Assembly: GCA_910584575.1 (NCBI GenBank)
Contig: CAJUBG010000038.1
Span: 1 to 33,738, forward strand
Source: an uncultured Dorea sp.
Lineage (GTDB): Bacteria > Bacillota > Clostridia > Lachnospirales > Lachnospiraceae
Length of the DNA: 33,738 nt
Reading direction: 5' to 3'
Shown piece by piece: positions 8,062 to 16,490 of the stretch. Numbering within the stretch: the stretch's first letter is position 1; every line of letters starts with the position of its first letter. The position numbers were made by a program, and so were the translations under genes. Under the pieces are notes generated by a model. It saw only the letters and a list, made by a program, of their open reading frames with translations. It ran no database searches and was not told where the DNA came from.

Positions 8062-8877
8062 ATGTTTAAACTGATACTACTAGCAGTTCTCATTCTTTTG
8101 TATTTATTTGCAATCTCCCCGCGGTTTACGCGCCGAAGGGAGATGCGCCGCTACCGCCACACCATGTTTGCCCACCGCGGCTATCACTGTATGGAAAAAG
8201 GGATACCCGAAAACTCCATGGCAGCTTTCCGCGCCGCGTTAAGCAGAGGCTACGGTATCGAGATTGACCTTCATCTGACCAGAGACGGGCGGCTTGTGGT
8301 TTTCCACGACGATACGCTGGAACGCATCTGTGGCCGTCCGGACACGGTGGAAAACCTGACCTATGACGAGCTGAAAGCCTGCCGTCTCTGCGGTACCACA
8401 GAGACGATTCCTGCTTTTGACGAGGTGCTCTCTCTTGTAAAAGGACGTGTTCCACTGCTGATTGAGCTTAAGATTCCGGATTCGTCCATACATATCTGCC
8501 GCGAAACCCTGCGGCAGCTTAATCATTACCAGGGGCCCTGCCTGATACAGTCCTTCAATACCATGGGGATTCGGTGGTTCCGGCTTAACGCGCCCCACAT
8601 CCTTCGGGGACAGCTTTCCTCCAATCTGACCCGCGACCCTCTGAAGGAGGCATGGCTATTTCGTTTTATGGTAAAGCATTTATTGTCAAATTTTTTAGGA
8701 AGGCCCGATTTTATCTCTTATAACCTGAATGATTTACCCATTGTCAATGTCTGGATTCTAAAACATATTTTTCATGTGCCTGTGGCTGTATGGACACTCA
8801 ATACTCCGGACATGCTAAAAAAAGGCTCGCAGTATTTTGACATGCAGATTTTTGAAAAAAGACATGAAAATTATTAA
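8062..8877 (+). CDS. Membrane-anchored glycerophosphodiester phosphodiesterase
   Basis: A 271-residue GDPD-family enzyme, which splits glycerophosphodiesters into glycerol 3-phosphate and an alcohol. The N-terminal hydrophobic stretch at residues 2-19 probably anchors it in the membrane. The metal and catalytic pattern is intact: HRG at 38-40, PEN at 49-51, E67 and D69 with H71, and FHDD at 81-84. The start at 8062 is preferred over longer upstream options because GAAAGAGG lies just ahead and the longer form would overlap the lipid kinase gene. It is probably co-transcribed with that gene. Substrate (glycerophospholipid head groups or teichoic-acid units) is not determined by sequence. Confidence 0.92.
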   Translation: MFKLILLAVLILLYLFAISPRFTRRREMRRYRHTMFAHRGYHCMEKGIPENSMAAFRAALSRGYGIEIDLHLTRDGRLVVFHDDTLERICGRPDTVENLTYDELKACRLCGTTETIPAFDEVLSLVKGRVPLLIELKIPDSSIHICRETLRQLNHYQGPCLIQSFNTMGIRWFRLNAPHILRGQLSSNLTRDPLKEAWLFRFMVKHLLSNFLGRPDFISYNLNDLPIVNVWILKHIFHVPVAVWTLNTPDMLKKGSQYFDMQIFEKRHENY

Positions 8878-8893
8878 CAAACCGTGAACTTTA

Positions 8894-8922
8894 TTGTTGA
8901 TTCTGTTCTTTCATGTTATAAT
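8894..8922 (+). promoter_or_regulatory. Promoter of the PAP2-family gene
   Basis: TTGTTG (8894-8899), 17-base spacer, perfect TATAAT (8917-8922) with TG at 8914-8915 giving an extended -10. It starts about 16 bases after the GDPD stop, so the PAP2 gene can be expressed on its own. Confidence 0.65.
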
Positions 8923-9005
8923 TTAGTCTGAATCATGAATACATTGTAGGGACTGCCTGCATTTTCAAAATAAGCGGGAAATAGGCTTATAAAGGGGTAA
9001 GAATT

Positions 9006-9674
9006 ATGAACGTCATTCAACGGACGAAGAACTTTATCAAAAAATATCGGCATGCGTGGGTATTGCTCTATGGATTAATTTATATGCCATGGTTCGTATA
9101 TCTTGAGAGAAGGACAGACGTTCATTATTTCCTGATTCACTCGCCCCTGGACGACTATATTCCTTTTGTTGAATATTTTATCGTACCATATCTTTTGTGG
9201 TTTGCGTTTGTCGCTGTGGCAGCCGGATATTTTTTCTTTACGGATAAGTCTGGATTTTACCGCCTTTGTGCGTTCCTTATCGCTGGGATGACATTTTTTC
9301 TTATCTTATGTACCGTATTTCCCAACGGACTGAACCTGCGGCCCCAAACCTTCGAGAGAGACAACATTTTCGTGGAGTTGGTGAAATATATCTATGCCAC
9401 GGATACTCCCACTAACGTACTGCCGAGTATCCATGTGTTTAATTCTATCGGCGTCTGTATTGCCATCTGGCGAAGCGAGGCGCTGAAGGCTCACCGCAGG
9501 ATCCAATGCGGCGCTTATGTGCTGGCTGTGCTGATTATTCTGTCTACCGTGTTCTTAAAGCAGCATTCTGTGACAGACGTAATTGCGGCATTTGCACTGG
9601 CCTGCGTAATCTATCCCTTTGTGTATGCAGCGCAGGAGAAGAAGGCGACGAAATTATCCCATCAGCCGATATAA
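9006..9674 (+). CDS. PAP2 superfamily membrane phosphatase
   Basis: A 222-residue protein with about six hydrophobic segments. Phosphatase motif 2 is PSIH at 140-143 and motif 3 is KQHSVTD at 185-191, giving the catalytic His pair and Asp of PAP2 enzymes. The classical motif 1 (KxxxxxxRP) is degenerate. This fits the PAP2-like subgroup related to inositolphosphorylceramide-synthase-type domains. Likely substrates are phosphatidate, lipid pyrophosphates or similar. AAAGGGG precedes the ATG. Together with the kinase and GDPD upstream it makes a lipid-phosphate interconversion module: one enzyme adds and one removes phosphate. Direction of flow is inference. Confidence 0.85.
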   Translation: MNVIQRTKNFIKKYRHAWVLLYGLIYMPWFVYLERRTDVHYFLIHSPLDDYIPFVEYFIVPYLLWFAFVAVAAGYFFFTDKSGFYRLCAFLIAGMTFFLILCTVFPNGLNLRPQTFERDNIFVELVKYIYATDTPTNVLPSIHVFNSIGVCIAIWRSEALKAHRRIQCGAYVLAVLIILSTVFLKQHSVTDVIAAFALACVIYPFVYAAQEKKATKLSHQPI

Positions 9675-9720
9675 ATTTATTTCCAATAGATTATACTTAT
9701 TTAAGAGGAGGATACAGATT

Positions 9721-10143
9721 ATGTATGCAGAATTTAGTGAAAACCTGGTAACCGGCAACGAGATGATTGATTCCCACCATAAGGAGTTGATTGACCGCAT
9801 TAACAAGTTATTGGATAGTTGTGAGCAGAGCAACGCAAAGACCGCCGCAATTAAGATGATGGATTATCTTGCGGATTACACGGACTTCCATTTTTCGGCG
9901 GAGGAGAAGCTTCAGCAGGAAATCGGTTATCCGGGATATGAACAGCACAAGGCTCAGCATGAGGCTTTTAAGAAGACAATCAGCGAGCTTGAGGAGATGC
10001 TTGCTGAGGAGGAAGGCCCGTCCAATGCATTTGTTGAAAAAGTACATGAGAATGTAATCAAGTGGTTCTATACACATATTGAAGGCTTTGACAGGTCTGT
10101 GGCTGAGTATAAATTTATGAAGGAAAATAACGAGAGATTATGA
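9721..10143 (+). CDS. Bacteriohemerythrin
   Basis: A 140-residue four-helix-bundle protein with all seven di-iron ligands: H20, H57, E61, H76, H80, H119 and D124. Hemerythrins bind oxygen reversibly; in anaerobes they are thought to sense, carry or scavenge oxygen. The start at 9721 is chosen over an upstream frame extension because AAGAGGAGGAT ends ten bases before it and the family begins just ahead of the first His motif (IDSHHKEL). There is no signal peptide, so it is cytoplasmic. Its TGA stop overlaps the ATG of the aminopeptidase gene by four bases, so the two are translationally coupled. Confidence 0.93.
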   Translation: MYAEFSENLVTGNEMIDSHHKELIDRINKLLDSCEQSNAKTAAIKMMDYLADYTDFHFSAEEKLQQEIGYPGYEQHKAQHEAFKKTISELEEMLAEEEGPSNAFVEKVHENVIKWFYTHIEGFDRSVAEYKFMKENNERL

Positions 10144-11408
10144 TTACAAAAGATTTTCATGCTTCAAAGCGAAGATTATACAGTGATTTACTGAAAGACG
10201 GGTCCGTGGGATTCGTCTTTTCTGGCAGAGAACGGGAGGATCGCGGTGATTTGATGCACCGATTTACCCCCAATGCCAATTTCTATTACCTGACCGGCTT
10301 CACACAGCCGAAGGCTGTCCTGATGATTACTAAGACGGCGGGGAAAGTACGGGAGGAGTTATTTATCGACCATCCGGATGAAAAAGCTAAAAGATGGCTT
10401 GGCCTTTTTTATACCAGGGAAAGCGTTCAGGAGGATACTGGCATCGAGAACGTGGAATATCTGGAAAAGTTTGAGGAGTCGCTTCCGTTTCTCAGATATC
10501 CGGACCGCGTGCAGCACGTGTATATTGACATTCAAAACTGGGAAGGGACCTTCTCTATGAATGAAGCCCAGAGATTCGCCGCCCGTGTCCGTGAGTATAA
10601 CCCCTCGCTTCAGATACACAATTCCTTCCATGATCTGTCCTTGATGCGGCAGGTAAAGTCTGCCGAGGAGATTGACCTTCACAGGAGGGCATGTGATATC
10701 ACGGCAAAGGGTGTGGAGAATATCCTTATGCATCTCCATCCGGATATGTACGAGTATGAGATTGAGGCGTATTTTGACTATACTTTGCGCTCTATGAATG
10801 CGCGCCACGCATTTCCGACCATTGCTGCTTCGGAAATCAATGCCTGTTGTATGCATTATGAAGATAATAACCGGAAAATGCAAGACGGCGATATGATTCT
10901 TTTTGATTTGGGCGCCGAATGGGGGTATTATGCCTCTGACATCAGCAGGACATTTCCGGTGAACGGGAAATTTACCGAACAACAGAAAAACCTTTATAAC
11001 GTGGTGCTTAAAGGTCTTGACGCCGCTATTGCCGCCTCGAAGCCTGGACAGCCCAAGGAGGCGCTTCAAGAGCTGAGTAAGTCTGTGATGGCGGACGAAC
11101 TGGTCCGGCTTGGATATATTGATAAGCCTGACGAGATTTCCAGGTATTATTTCCATGGCTCTGGCCATTATATCGGGCTTTACGCCCATGATGTAGGGGA
11201 AAATGATGTCCCATTGGAAGAAAATATGATGTTTACACTTGAGCCGGGACTTTATTTTGATGAACTGAAGCTAGGAATCCGTATTGAGGATACGCTTCTT
11301 GTGACAAATGATGGATGCGAAGTGTTATCAGGGAAGATTCCTAAGACTGTGGAGGAGATTGAGACGTTTATGGGACAGCATAAACCTGGGATATTGGAAA
11401 CAGAATAG
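10140..11408 (+). CDS. pepP: Xaa-Pro aminopeptidase (M24B, AMP-N plus peptidase domains)
   Basis: A 422-residue metallopeptidase that removes N-terminal residues preceding proline. The N-terminal creatinase-like domain covers about residues 5-165 and the pita-bread catalytic domain about 175-410. The dimetal ligands are visible: D256 (FDLG), D267 (SDISRTFP), H343 (GHYIGLYAHD), E368 (LEPG) and E383 (RIEDT). The start overlaps the hemerythrin stop as ATGA, so ribosomes probably pass from one to the other. The pair may reflect expression under the same stress rather than a shared reaction. Symbol is by family similarity. Confidence 0.9.
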   Translation: MITKDFHASKRRLYSDLLKDGSVGFVFSGREREDRGDLMHRFTPNANFYYLTGFTQPKAVLMITKTAGKVREELFIDHPDEKAKRWLGLFYTRESVQEDTGIENVEYLEKFEESLPFLRYPDRVQHVYIDIQNWEGTFSMNEAQRFAARVREYNPSLQIHNSFHDLSLMRQVKSAEEIDLHRRACDITAKGVENILMHLHPDMYEYEIEAYFDYTLRSMNARHAFPTIAASEINACCMHYEDNNRKMQDGDMILFDLGAEWGYYASDISRTFPVNGKFTEQQKNLYNVVLKGLDAAIAASKPGQPKEALQELSKSVMADELVRLGYIDKPDEISRYYFHGSGHYIGLYAHDVGENDVPLEENMMFTLEPGLYFDELKLGIRIEDTLLVTNDGCEVLSGKIPKTVEEIETFMGQHKPGILETE

Positions 11409-11424
11409 AAAGGCGGTGCTTATT

Positions 11425-11685
11425 ATGTCTGCTTTGCAGAAAGAAGCCATACAAATGATTAATGGTTTATCAGATGATAATTTAAGCTATCTGATTGATT
11501 TTATAAAGAGATTTATGCTTCCAGAAAATATTAGCTCAACCTATTCTCAAAGTGACGAAAAAAAACAAGCTTTTTATGAGATGGAGGCGATGAAACCAAA
11601 TTTATCTGCATATTTTCCATCAGATTTTGACCCTGAAAAAGAATATATGGAGGCAATAGAGAAAAAGTATGGTAATATTGGTTGA
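11425..11685 (+). CDS. Small antitoxin-like partner of a PIN toxin
   Basis: An 86-residue protein starting at ATG 11425, with AAAGGCGGTG ahead. The N-terminal half looks helical (EAIQMINGLSDDNLSYLIDF), as in several antitoxins that pair with PIN toxins. The C-terminal half is acidic and likely disordered until bound to the toxin. I recognise no exact family. The call rests on size, layout, and the 17-base overlap with the downstream PIN-domain gene. It begins only 16 bases after the aminopeptidase stop, which is unusual for a self-regulating toxin-antitoxin pair, so promoter activity may lie inside the aminopeptidase gene. Confidence 0.65.
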   Translation: MSALQKEAIQMINGLSDDNLSYLIDFIKRFMLPENISSTYSQSDEKKQAFYEMEAMKPNLSAYFPSDFDPEKEYMEAIEKKYGNIG

Positions 11686-12079
11686 TGCAAATGTAGTCAT
11701 TGATTATATTTTAAACAGAGAGCCCTTTGGTAAATATGCAAAAACTGTGATGGAATTATGTTCTAAAGAAGAAGCCAAAGGGTTTATCGCGTTGCACTCC
11801 GTTTCTATTATCTGGTACATTCTACGCAGGCTTCCTGAGCATGAAAGAAGGGAATGGTTAAAACGGATTTTAAAGCTTCTTCAAGTAACAGGTATAAGCC
11901 ATGAAGATGTTGTAAGCGCTATTTCATTAGATTCATTTAAAGATTTTGAGGATTGTCTACAAGATAAATGTGCGATAAAGGTCCATGCACAATACATCAT
12001 TACCAATAATATAAAAGATTTTTCAAAATCTGTAACGAAAGCCGTTACTCCCCAAACTTTTTGCGAAAAATATCTTTAA
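11669..12079 (+). CDS. PIN domain protein, probable ribonuclease toxin
   Basis: A 136-residue single PIN domain. D6 in LVDANVVIDYILNREPF opens the active site, D95 in DFEDCLQ gives a second acidic position, and YIITNNIKDF (109-118) carries the third (D117). This spacing matches the PIN subgroup common in Firmicutes toxin-antitoxin modules. The usual mid-domain acidic residue near 45-50 is not evident (SVSIIWYIL), so activity could be reduced. The start overlaps the antitoxin-like gene by 17 bases, typical of a coupled pair. Family members cut RNA, often tRNA or mRNA. A bidirectional terminator follows. Confidence 0.85.
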   Translation: MVILVDANVVIDYILNREPFGKYAKTVMELCSKEEAKGFIALHSVSIIWYILRRLPEHERREWLKRILKLLQVTGISHEDVVSAISLDSFKDFEDCLQDKCAIKVHAQYIITNNIKDFSKSVTKAVTPQTFCEKYL

Positions 12080-12106
12080 TTTGATAACAAACTGTGATAC
12101 TTAGGC

Positions 12107-12163
12107 AAAATACAAGATATGGTATTTTCTATAAAATAGATTAAACCATATCTTGTATTTTTT
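12107..12163. terminator. Strong bidirectional terminator
   Basis: A perfect 17-base-pair stem: arms at 12107-12123 and 12145-12161 (core ACAAGATATGGT / ACCATATCTTGT). It has T-runs on the exit side in both directions. It separates the rightward toxin-antitoxin unit from the end of the leftward sugar operon. Confidence 0.9.
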
Positions 12164-12184
12164 ACACCCTATCCCTAACTCAAA

Positions 12185-12838
12185 CTACCTCTGCCCGTAT
12201 TTATTCATAAAGAAATCATGAAAGAACTTTATATCCTCCTGGGATATCTCTACCCCGCCTCCTATACTCTGGCAATTAATATAAACCATAGCCGTTTTCT
12301 CTAATACCTGAGAGCCTGTATACGCTTCCGCAAGGGTGCGCCCCACCGTGATTGCCCCATGGTTGGCAATCAGCGCGCCGGCTCTTTCTTTCAGGGCCTT
12401 TACCACCTCGTCGGCCATCTCCTTCGTCCCTGGCATCGTATAGGCCGCAAGCCTCACCTCGCCTCCGAGAATCTGAACCTGGTCGTCGCAGATTGGCGGA
12501 ATCGTCTTTCTTGCCGCTGCAACCGTAAGCGCATAGGTAGAATGGGTATGCATGATTCCATTGACCTCCGGTCTGTCCTTGTAGACTGCGGAATGGACAA
12601 TCGCCTCTATGGATGGTTTTAAATTTCCCTCATACTCCAAGGTATTCATATCTACCACAACCATATCCTCCGGACACAGGCTGTCATAATTCATGCCTGA
12701 CGGCGTAATCACCATATAATCCTCGTCGATCCTTGCGGAAATATTTCCCCATGTCCCTGCCACAAGACCGCTGTGGTACATGGACTGCGCTGTACTGCAC
12801 ACGTCAATCTGCATCAATTTCGCCTTTTCTCTGTTCAT
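12185..12838 (-). CDS. Class II aldolase/adducin family protein (FucA-like)
   Basis: A 217-residue zinc enzyme. Residues H97, H99 (MHTHS) and H160 (ANHGA) are the metal ligands, and PSIEA puts E78 at the catalytic-acid position. A Glu there is the pattern of fuculose-1-phosphate-type aldolases; the ribulose-phosphate 4-epimerase branch has Asp. Expected chemistry is retro-aldol cleavage of a ketose 1-phosphate into dihydroxyacetone phosphate and an aldehyde, though some relatives are decarboxylases. It is last in the block A operon, with AGGAGG before the start. Its neighbours, a hydroxyacid dehydrogenase and an FGGY kinase, suggest kinase then aldolase then handling of the aldehyde-derived acid. 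Substrate unknown. Confidence 0.88.
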   Translation of the reverse strand: MNREKAKLMQIDVCSTAQSMYHSGLVAGTWGNISARIDEDYMVITPSGMNYDSLCPEDMVVVDMNTLEYEGNLKPSIEAIVHSAVYKDRPEVNGIMHTHSTYALTVAAARKTIPPICDDQVQILGGEVRLAAYTMPGTKEMADEVVKALKERAGALIANHGAITVGRTLAEAYTGSQVLEKTAMVYINCQSIGGGVEISQEDIKFFHDFFMNKYGQR

Positions 12839-12910
12839 TTCGTCTTCCTCCTGCCTTTTGCTCTATTGTTGACGGATTACCTGACACTACCTTCGTAACC
12901 GTTGTGTCCC

Positions 12911-13945
12911 TTATCTATATTGATATAATAAGTGCTCCCCGTTTAAGAAACGACGCACATCCGCGACAATCTGTTTTGTATGGTTGACTAACACATCATC
13001 CGTCGCGCCGGCAATGTGGGGCGTAATCACCACATTATCCAGCTCTGCCACATATGGATGGTTGCTTGCCAACGGCTCGCTGGCATATACGTCAAACGCC
13101 GCACCGGCAATCCGTTTCTCTCTCAAAGCGTCAATCAGCGCTTCTTCATCCAGTATTGCCCCTCTGGATGCATTGATGAAATAAGCCGTTTTCTTCATAT
13201 ACGATATCATTTCACGGCTGATACAGCCCTTTGTCTCGTCAGTAACCTTCATATGGCATGTCACAAAATCAGACTCCTGCATCAACTGTTTAAGATTCAA
13301 CGCCTTCCTTACTCCAAACTCCTCTACGTCAACTTCTCCTACGAAGGGATCGTAGATTAAGAGCTCCATACCGATGGCCCTTGCAATCTTGCCGACTCTG
13401 CGTCCGATACTTCCGTATCCTACGATTCCAAGGGTTTTACCATGTAACTGTGTTCCTTTAAACACCATATATGGAGAATCCATATTCATATCCCAGATCA
13501 TATCAACCTTAAGCCCGTCTTTTGTCTCTTTTTTGGCATCCGGATTGCCGGTAAACCGCCCCTCTTTTAACGCGCAATGAGCCATCGGTATGCGTCTGGC
13601 GATGGAAAGCATCAGACCAATGGTCATCTCTGCCGTTGAATCTGAATTTCTCCCCGGCGTATAGAGCACCGGTATTCCCCTCTCCTTTGCAGCCTCTATA
13701 TCCACATTGACAGGCGTAGCCCTGGTACACGCAATCAGCTTGAGCTTCGGCGCGCTCTCAATGACTTTTCTCGTAATATCGTCATAACTGGTGATAATCA
13801 TGTCGGCGTCCTTCGTCTTTGTGACCAACTCCTCCTCCGTCATCTTCGGAAGCCCCAACGCCCATCCGTCCTTGATTACCTCCCCCATGTCATACAAAGG
13901 TTTTAATTGTTCTTCATCGTATTCTGCCGTAAAAAATATCTTCAT
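12911..13945 (-). CDS. D-isomer-specific 2-hydroxyacid dehydrogenase
   Basis: A 344-residue NAD-dependent dehydrogenase of the phosphoglycerate-dehydrogenase-like family. The Rossmann motif GYGSIG is at 176-181, and the catalytic triad is R261 (NASRG), E290 (ASEP) and H310 (TPHIAG). About 20 extra residues before the Rossmann domain (around 138-160) lengthen the usual linker. The start overlaps the FGGY kinase stop by four bases (ATGA), so translation is coupled. In this operon it may oxidise or reduce a small hydroxyacid formed from the aldolase product (glycolate/glyoxylate or a tetronate); that is inference. No serine-biosynthesis context is present. Confidence 0.9.
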   Translation of the reverse strand: MKIFFTAEYDEEQLKPLYDMGEVIKDGWALGLPKMTEEELVTKTKDADMIITSYDDITRKVIESAPKLKLIACTRATPVNVDIEAAKERGIPVLYTPGRNSDSTAEMTIGLMLSIARRIPMAHCALKEGRFTGNPDAKKETKDGLKVDMIWDMNMDSPYMVFKGTQLHGKTLGIVGYGSIGRRVGKIARAIGMELLIYDPFVGEVDVEEFGVRKALNLKQLMQESDFVTCHMKVTDETKGCISREMISYMKKTAYFINASRGAILDEEALIDALREKRIAGAAFDVYASEPLASNHPYVAELDNVVITPHIAGATDDVLVNHTKQIVADVRRFLNGEHLLYQYR

Positions 13946-15480
13946 GAAACCGCCTCCTTGCTTAACGCCTTAATCTTTTTATTCATCTGATGCCTGTAAT
14001 CCCAAATCTCCTGGTTATGTATCCGCACTTTCCGGTAAAGCTCATAGAGCAGATCATACTTTTTCGTGTTCACCGGATTCGGCTCATAGATGTGCCGGAA
14101 GGTGCAGGCTCTCTCTACCGCTTCTTCATAATTCCGATATAATCCCTGACTCACTCCCACCATCAGAGCAACGCCCTTCGCGCCAAGCTCTTTTCCTGCT
14201 GGAATCATAACCTTCATACCCAACACGTCCGCGATCATCTGCGCCCACACCGGACTCTTGGCGCCGCCTCCTGCAAGAAAAATAGTAGCATTCTTATCCA
14301 CATTTTGCAGACAGTCTCGGATAGACATGCTGATTCCTTCATATCCAGCACGAATCAACATCTCCCGCGTCGTCACCTGACTGATTCCGAAAAAACTTGC
14401 GCGGGCATAGGGGTGATAGAACGGGGCCCTCTCGCCTGCCACGCTGATATACGGATGGTAGACTACGCCTCCGCAGCCCACCGGCGCATCCTCCACCATT
14501 TTATCTATCTCGTTAAAATCCTTTGTCTTTGCTATGTTTTCCAGTATCCAGTCAATGTTGGGCGTCCCGTTTAGGGTCGGCTGCAATTCCACATACAACT
14601 CCCCTAACGGATGCTTCTCATACCTGGAATTCTCAGCCCCAAAATCACAGTCCTCCTTCTTGAGCACAATCTCATTGGCGCAGGTAGTCCCAAGAATGAC
14701 GCACACATCCTTCTCATGAATCGCCCCCAAGCCTACCGCTGTGGCTGATGTGTCAAGCGCGCCTGCAATCACCGGAAGCCCCCTCTTAAGCCCCACCTCA
14801 TCCGCAAAAGAATCAAGAATTGTACCCACCACCTCGTCAGAATGGGCCGGCTCTGGAAGATATCCGCGGTATTCAGCAATATCCAACGCCTTCATAAGCT
14901 CTAGTGCAATCTCTCCGCTGTGCACATCAATCAGCGAAGTAAGACTGTCCGTAATCTCTGTTCTTATCTCGCCTGTTATCTTATAGCGTATCCAGTCTTT
15001 ACAGAATATCATCTTATCTGCGCGGTCAAGGGTTTCTTTCCGGTTCTCCTTCATCCACTTAAGAAGCATCATCTGGTTGCCCAGGAGAGGGGGGGTTCCG
15101 GTTGTCCTGTGGTATAGCCTCCCAATCTCCGGATGCTCTTTTGTAATCTCCCCCACCTCATTTACCGCCCTGCCGTCACACCACAGGATCGCATTCTGTA
15201 CCGGATTCCCTTCCCCATCAATGAGCCAGCATCCTTCTCCCTGTCCGGTCACACCAATTCCAAGGATATTGTCTTTGACCTCCGGCCTGGAAGCTGCCAC
15301 AAGCTTTACACATGCTTTGACATTTTCCCAGATTACAGACATATCCTGCTCGGCCTGATTCCCTGTCGCGTTGATTGTCTCGCTCTCTCGGCTTGCCACA
15401 CATATTTCCTGTCCGCCCTCGTCGAATAATACCGCCTTCACATTCGACGTTCCAACATCTATCCCAAGCATATATTTCAT
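13942..15480 (-). CDS. FGGY family carbohydrate kinase, erythritol-kinase-like branch
   Basis: A 512-residue two-domain sugar kinase. The phosphate-1 motif GIDVGTSNVK is at 5-14, the substrate loop reads TGQGEGCWLIDGEGNPV, and ATP-domain motifs ISVAGERAPF and AGGGAKSPVWAQM are intact. The combination of GQGxGxWLID, NIDWILE and GERAPF...ARASFFG reminds me more of erythritol kinases (EryA) than of xylulose or glycerol kinases. This is from memory and needs alignment. It phosphorylates a polyol or ketose at a terminal hydroxyl. It overlaps both neighbours by four bases: its ATG sits in the SorC stop and its stop in the hydroxyacid dehydrogenase start. That makes a tightly coupled three-gene string. 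Confidence 0.88.
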   Translation of the reverse strand: MKYMLGIDVGTSNVKAVLFDEGGQEICVASRESETINATGNQAEQDMSVIWENVKACVKLVAASRPEVKDNILGIGVTGQGEGCWLIDGEGNPVQNAILWCDGRAVNEVGEITKEHPEIGRLYHRTTGTPPLLGNQMMLLKWMKENRKETLDRADKMIFCKDWIRYKITGEIRTEITDSLTSLIDVHSGEIALELMKALDIAEYRGYLPEPAHSDEVVGTILDSFADEVGLKRGLPVIAGALDTSATAVGLGAIHEKDVCVILGTTCANEIVLKKEDCDFGAENSRYEKHPLGELYVELQPTLNGTPNIDWILENIAKTKDFNEIDKMVEDAPVGCGGVVYHPYISVAGERAPFYHPYARASFFGISQVTTREMLIRAGYEGISMSIRDCLQNVDKNATIFLAGGGAKSPVWAQMIADVLGMKVMIPAGKELGAKGVALMVGVSQGLYRNYEEAVERACTFRHIYEPNPVNTKKYDLLYELYRKVRIHNQEIWDYRHQMNKKIKALSKEAVS

Positions 15481-16427
15481 TCCAGCTTTACCTCCTCGAT
15501 ATCATCCATCACAAGACGAGCCGATGTCTCGTCAATGATTAAAGTATCAATACACCCTGAACGAAGTACGGCCTGAATCGCTTCCACCTTTTCCTCACCT
15601 GTCGCGATAAGCACCACATTTTTAATATTTTTCAGACAATCCACATCTGCATTCAATAGACGGCCTGTCAGCGGGCAGTTATCATAGGTTCCGTCTTTCC
15701 TGATGGGATTCATCGCAATATCTCCCACAAATCCCTGTTCTCTTAATATCTGTACATCCTTCTTCGTAATGTGTCCTCTGGTACACATGGTAGAATGTTC
15801 GGTCAGCTCACCAACCCCCAGGACGGCAATATCACAACTCCTCATCAATTCATAGGAAGCCTTGATACTCCTCTCCTGAAGCAGCCACTCCTTCGTCTCC
15901 TCATGCTCTACAACCACCGGCGCATAGAGCATATAACTGGGACAATCCAGTTTATTCGCAAATCCTCTGGCAATCTCATCCGACTTTTCCACCAACTGCT
16001 CAATGTTCTGTGCACCCATCAACTGCACGACCCGACATGCGCTGCGGCGCTTATAGGGCATCTGCTTCGTCACTTCTGCCAGTGTCCTTCCCCATGAAAC
16101 ACCGATAATATCCCCCTGTTGGATGGTCTCATCCAGGTATTGGGCCGCCACATTCGCCAATTTATAGATTGCCGTATCCTTTTCTCCATAATCCGTCGCT
16201 ACAATGGCCTCTCTAAGCCCAAACTGTTCTTCAAGCTGACTCTCAAGCTCTACATTATCCCTCTCATATCCGTGTATATTCACGGTAACAATCCCCAAAT
16301 CCGGCAGAGAGTTGACAATCTGATTCACTTTCTGCCGCGTGAAGGACAATCTTTTTGCAATTTCATCCTGGGTCATTCCTAATGTATGATACCAGTAGGC
16401 AATCTTCACGTTTAAATTCCGCCTCAT
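15477..16427 (-). CDS. SorC family sugar-responsive transcriptional regulator
   Basis: A 316-residue regulator. The N-terminal helix-turn-helix is at about residues 17-41 (GMTQDEIAKRLSFTRQKVNQ), followed by the SorC/DeoR-type sugar-phosphate-binding domain, which shows the family's VSWGRTL. The frame is open 13 codons further upstream, but the start at 16427 is preferred because GGAGG lies directly ahead and the extra codons fall inside a hairpin. SorC proteins sense a phosphorylated sugar made in the pathway. It sits between dhaL and the FGGY kinase gene, so it probably controls block A. A candidate direct-repeat operator lies just after the block A promoter at 25085-25101. Confidence 0.9.
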   Translation of the reverse strand: MRRNLNVKIAYWYHTLGMTQDEIAKRLSFTRQKVNQIVNSLPDLGIVTVNIHGYERDNVELESQLEEQFGLREAIVATDYGEKDTAIYKLANVAAQYLDETIQQGDIIGVSWGRTLAEVTKQMPYKRRSACRVVQLMGAQNIEQLVEKSDEIARGFANKLDCPSYMLYAPVVVEHEETKEWLLQERSIKASYELMRSCDIAVLGVGELTEHSTMCTRGHITKKDVQILREQGFVGDIAMNPIRKDGTYDNCPLTGRLLNADVDCLKNIKNVVLIATGEEKVEAIQAVLRSGCIDTLIIDETSARLVMDDIEEVKLE

Positions 16428-16434
16428 TTTACCT

Positions 16435-16480
16435 CCAAAAAACGCCGAAAACACGGGGCAAGCCATGCTAGTCCCGTGTT
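16435..16480 (-). terminator. Intercistronic hairpin between dhaL and the SorC gene
   Basis: AACACGGG (16450-16457) and CCCGTGTT (16473-16480) form an 8-base-pair stem. On the leftward transcript it is followed by TTCGGCG and then six Ts ending near 16435. It may partly end transcription, lowering regulator and downstream kinase levels relative to dhaKL. Confidence 0.45.
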
Positions 16481-16490
16481 CTATCGCACA

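Noticed and set aside
10359..11189. Long open frame (276 codons) on the minus strand inside the aminopeptidase gene
   Set aside because: It lies wholly inside a gene with all catalytic motifs, has no family motif, and its composition is that of a reverse-complement shadow.
12185..12838. L-ribulose-5-phosphate 4-epimerase (AraD) for the class II aldolase-family protein
   Set aside because: The catalytic position holds Glu (E78) within PSIEA, as in FucA-type aldolases, not the Asp of the epimerase branch.
16428..16466. Longer N-terminus for the SorC regulator (13 extra residues)
   Set aside because: The extra codons overlap a hairpin and no ribosome site precedes them; GGAGG lies right before the internal ATG at 16427.
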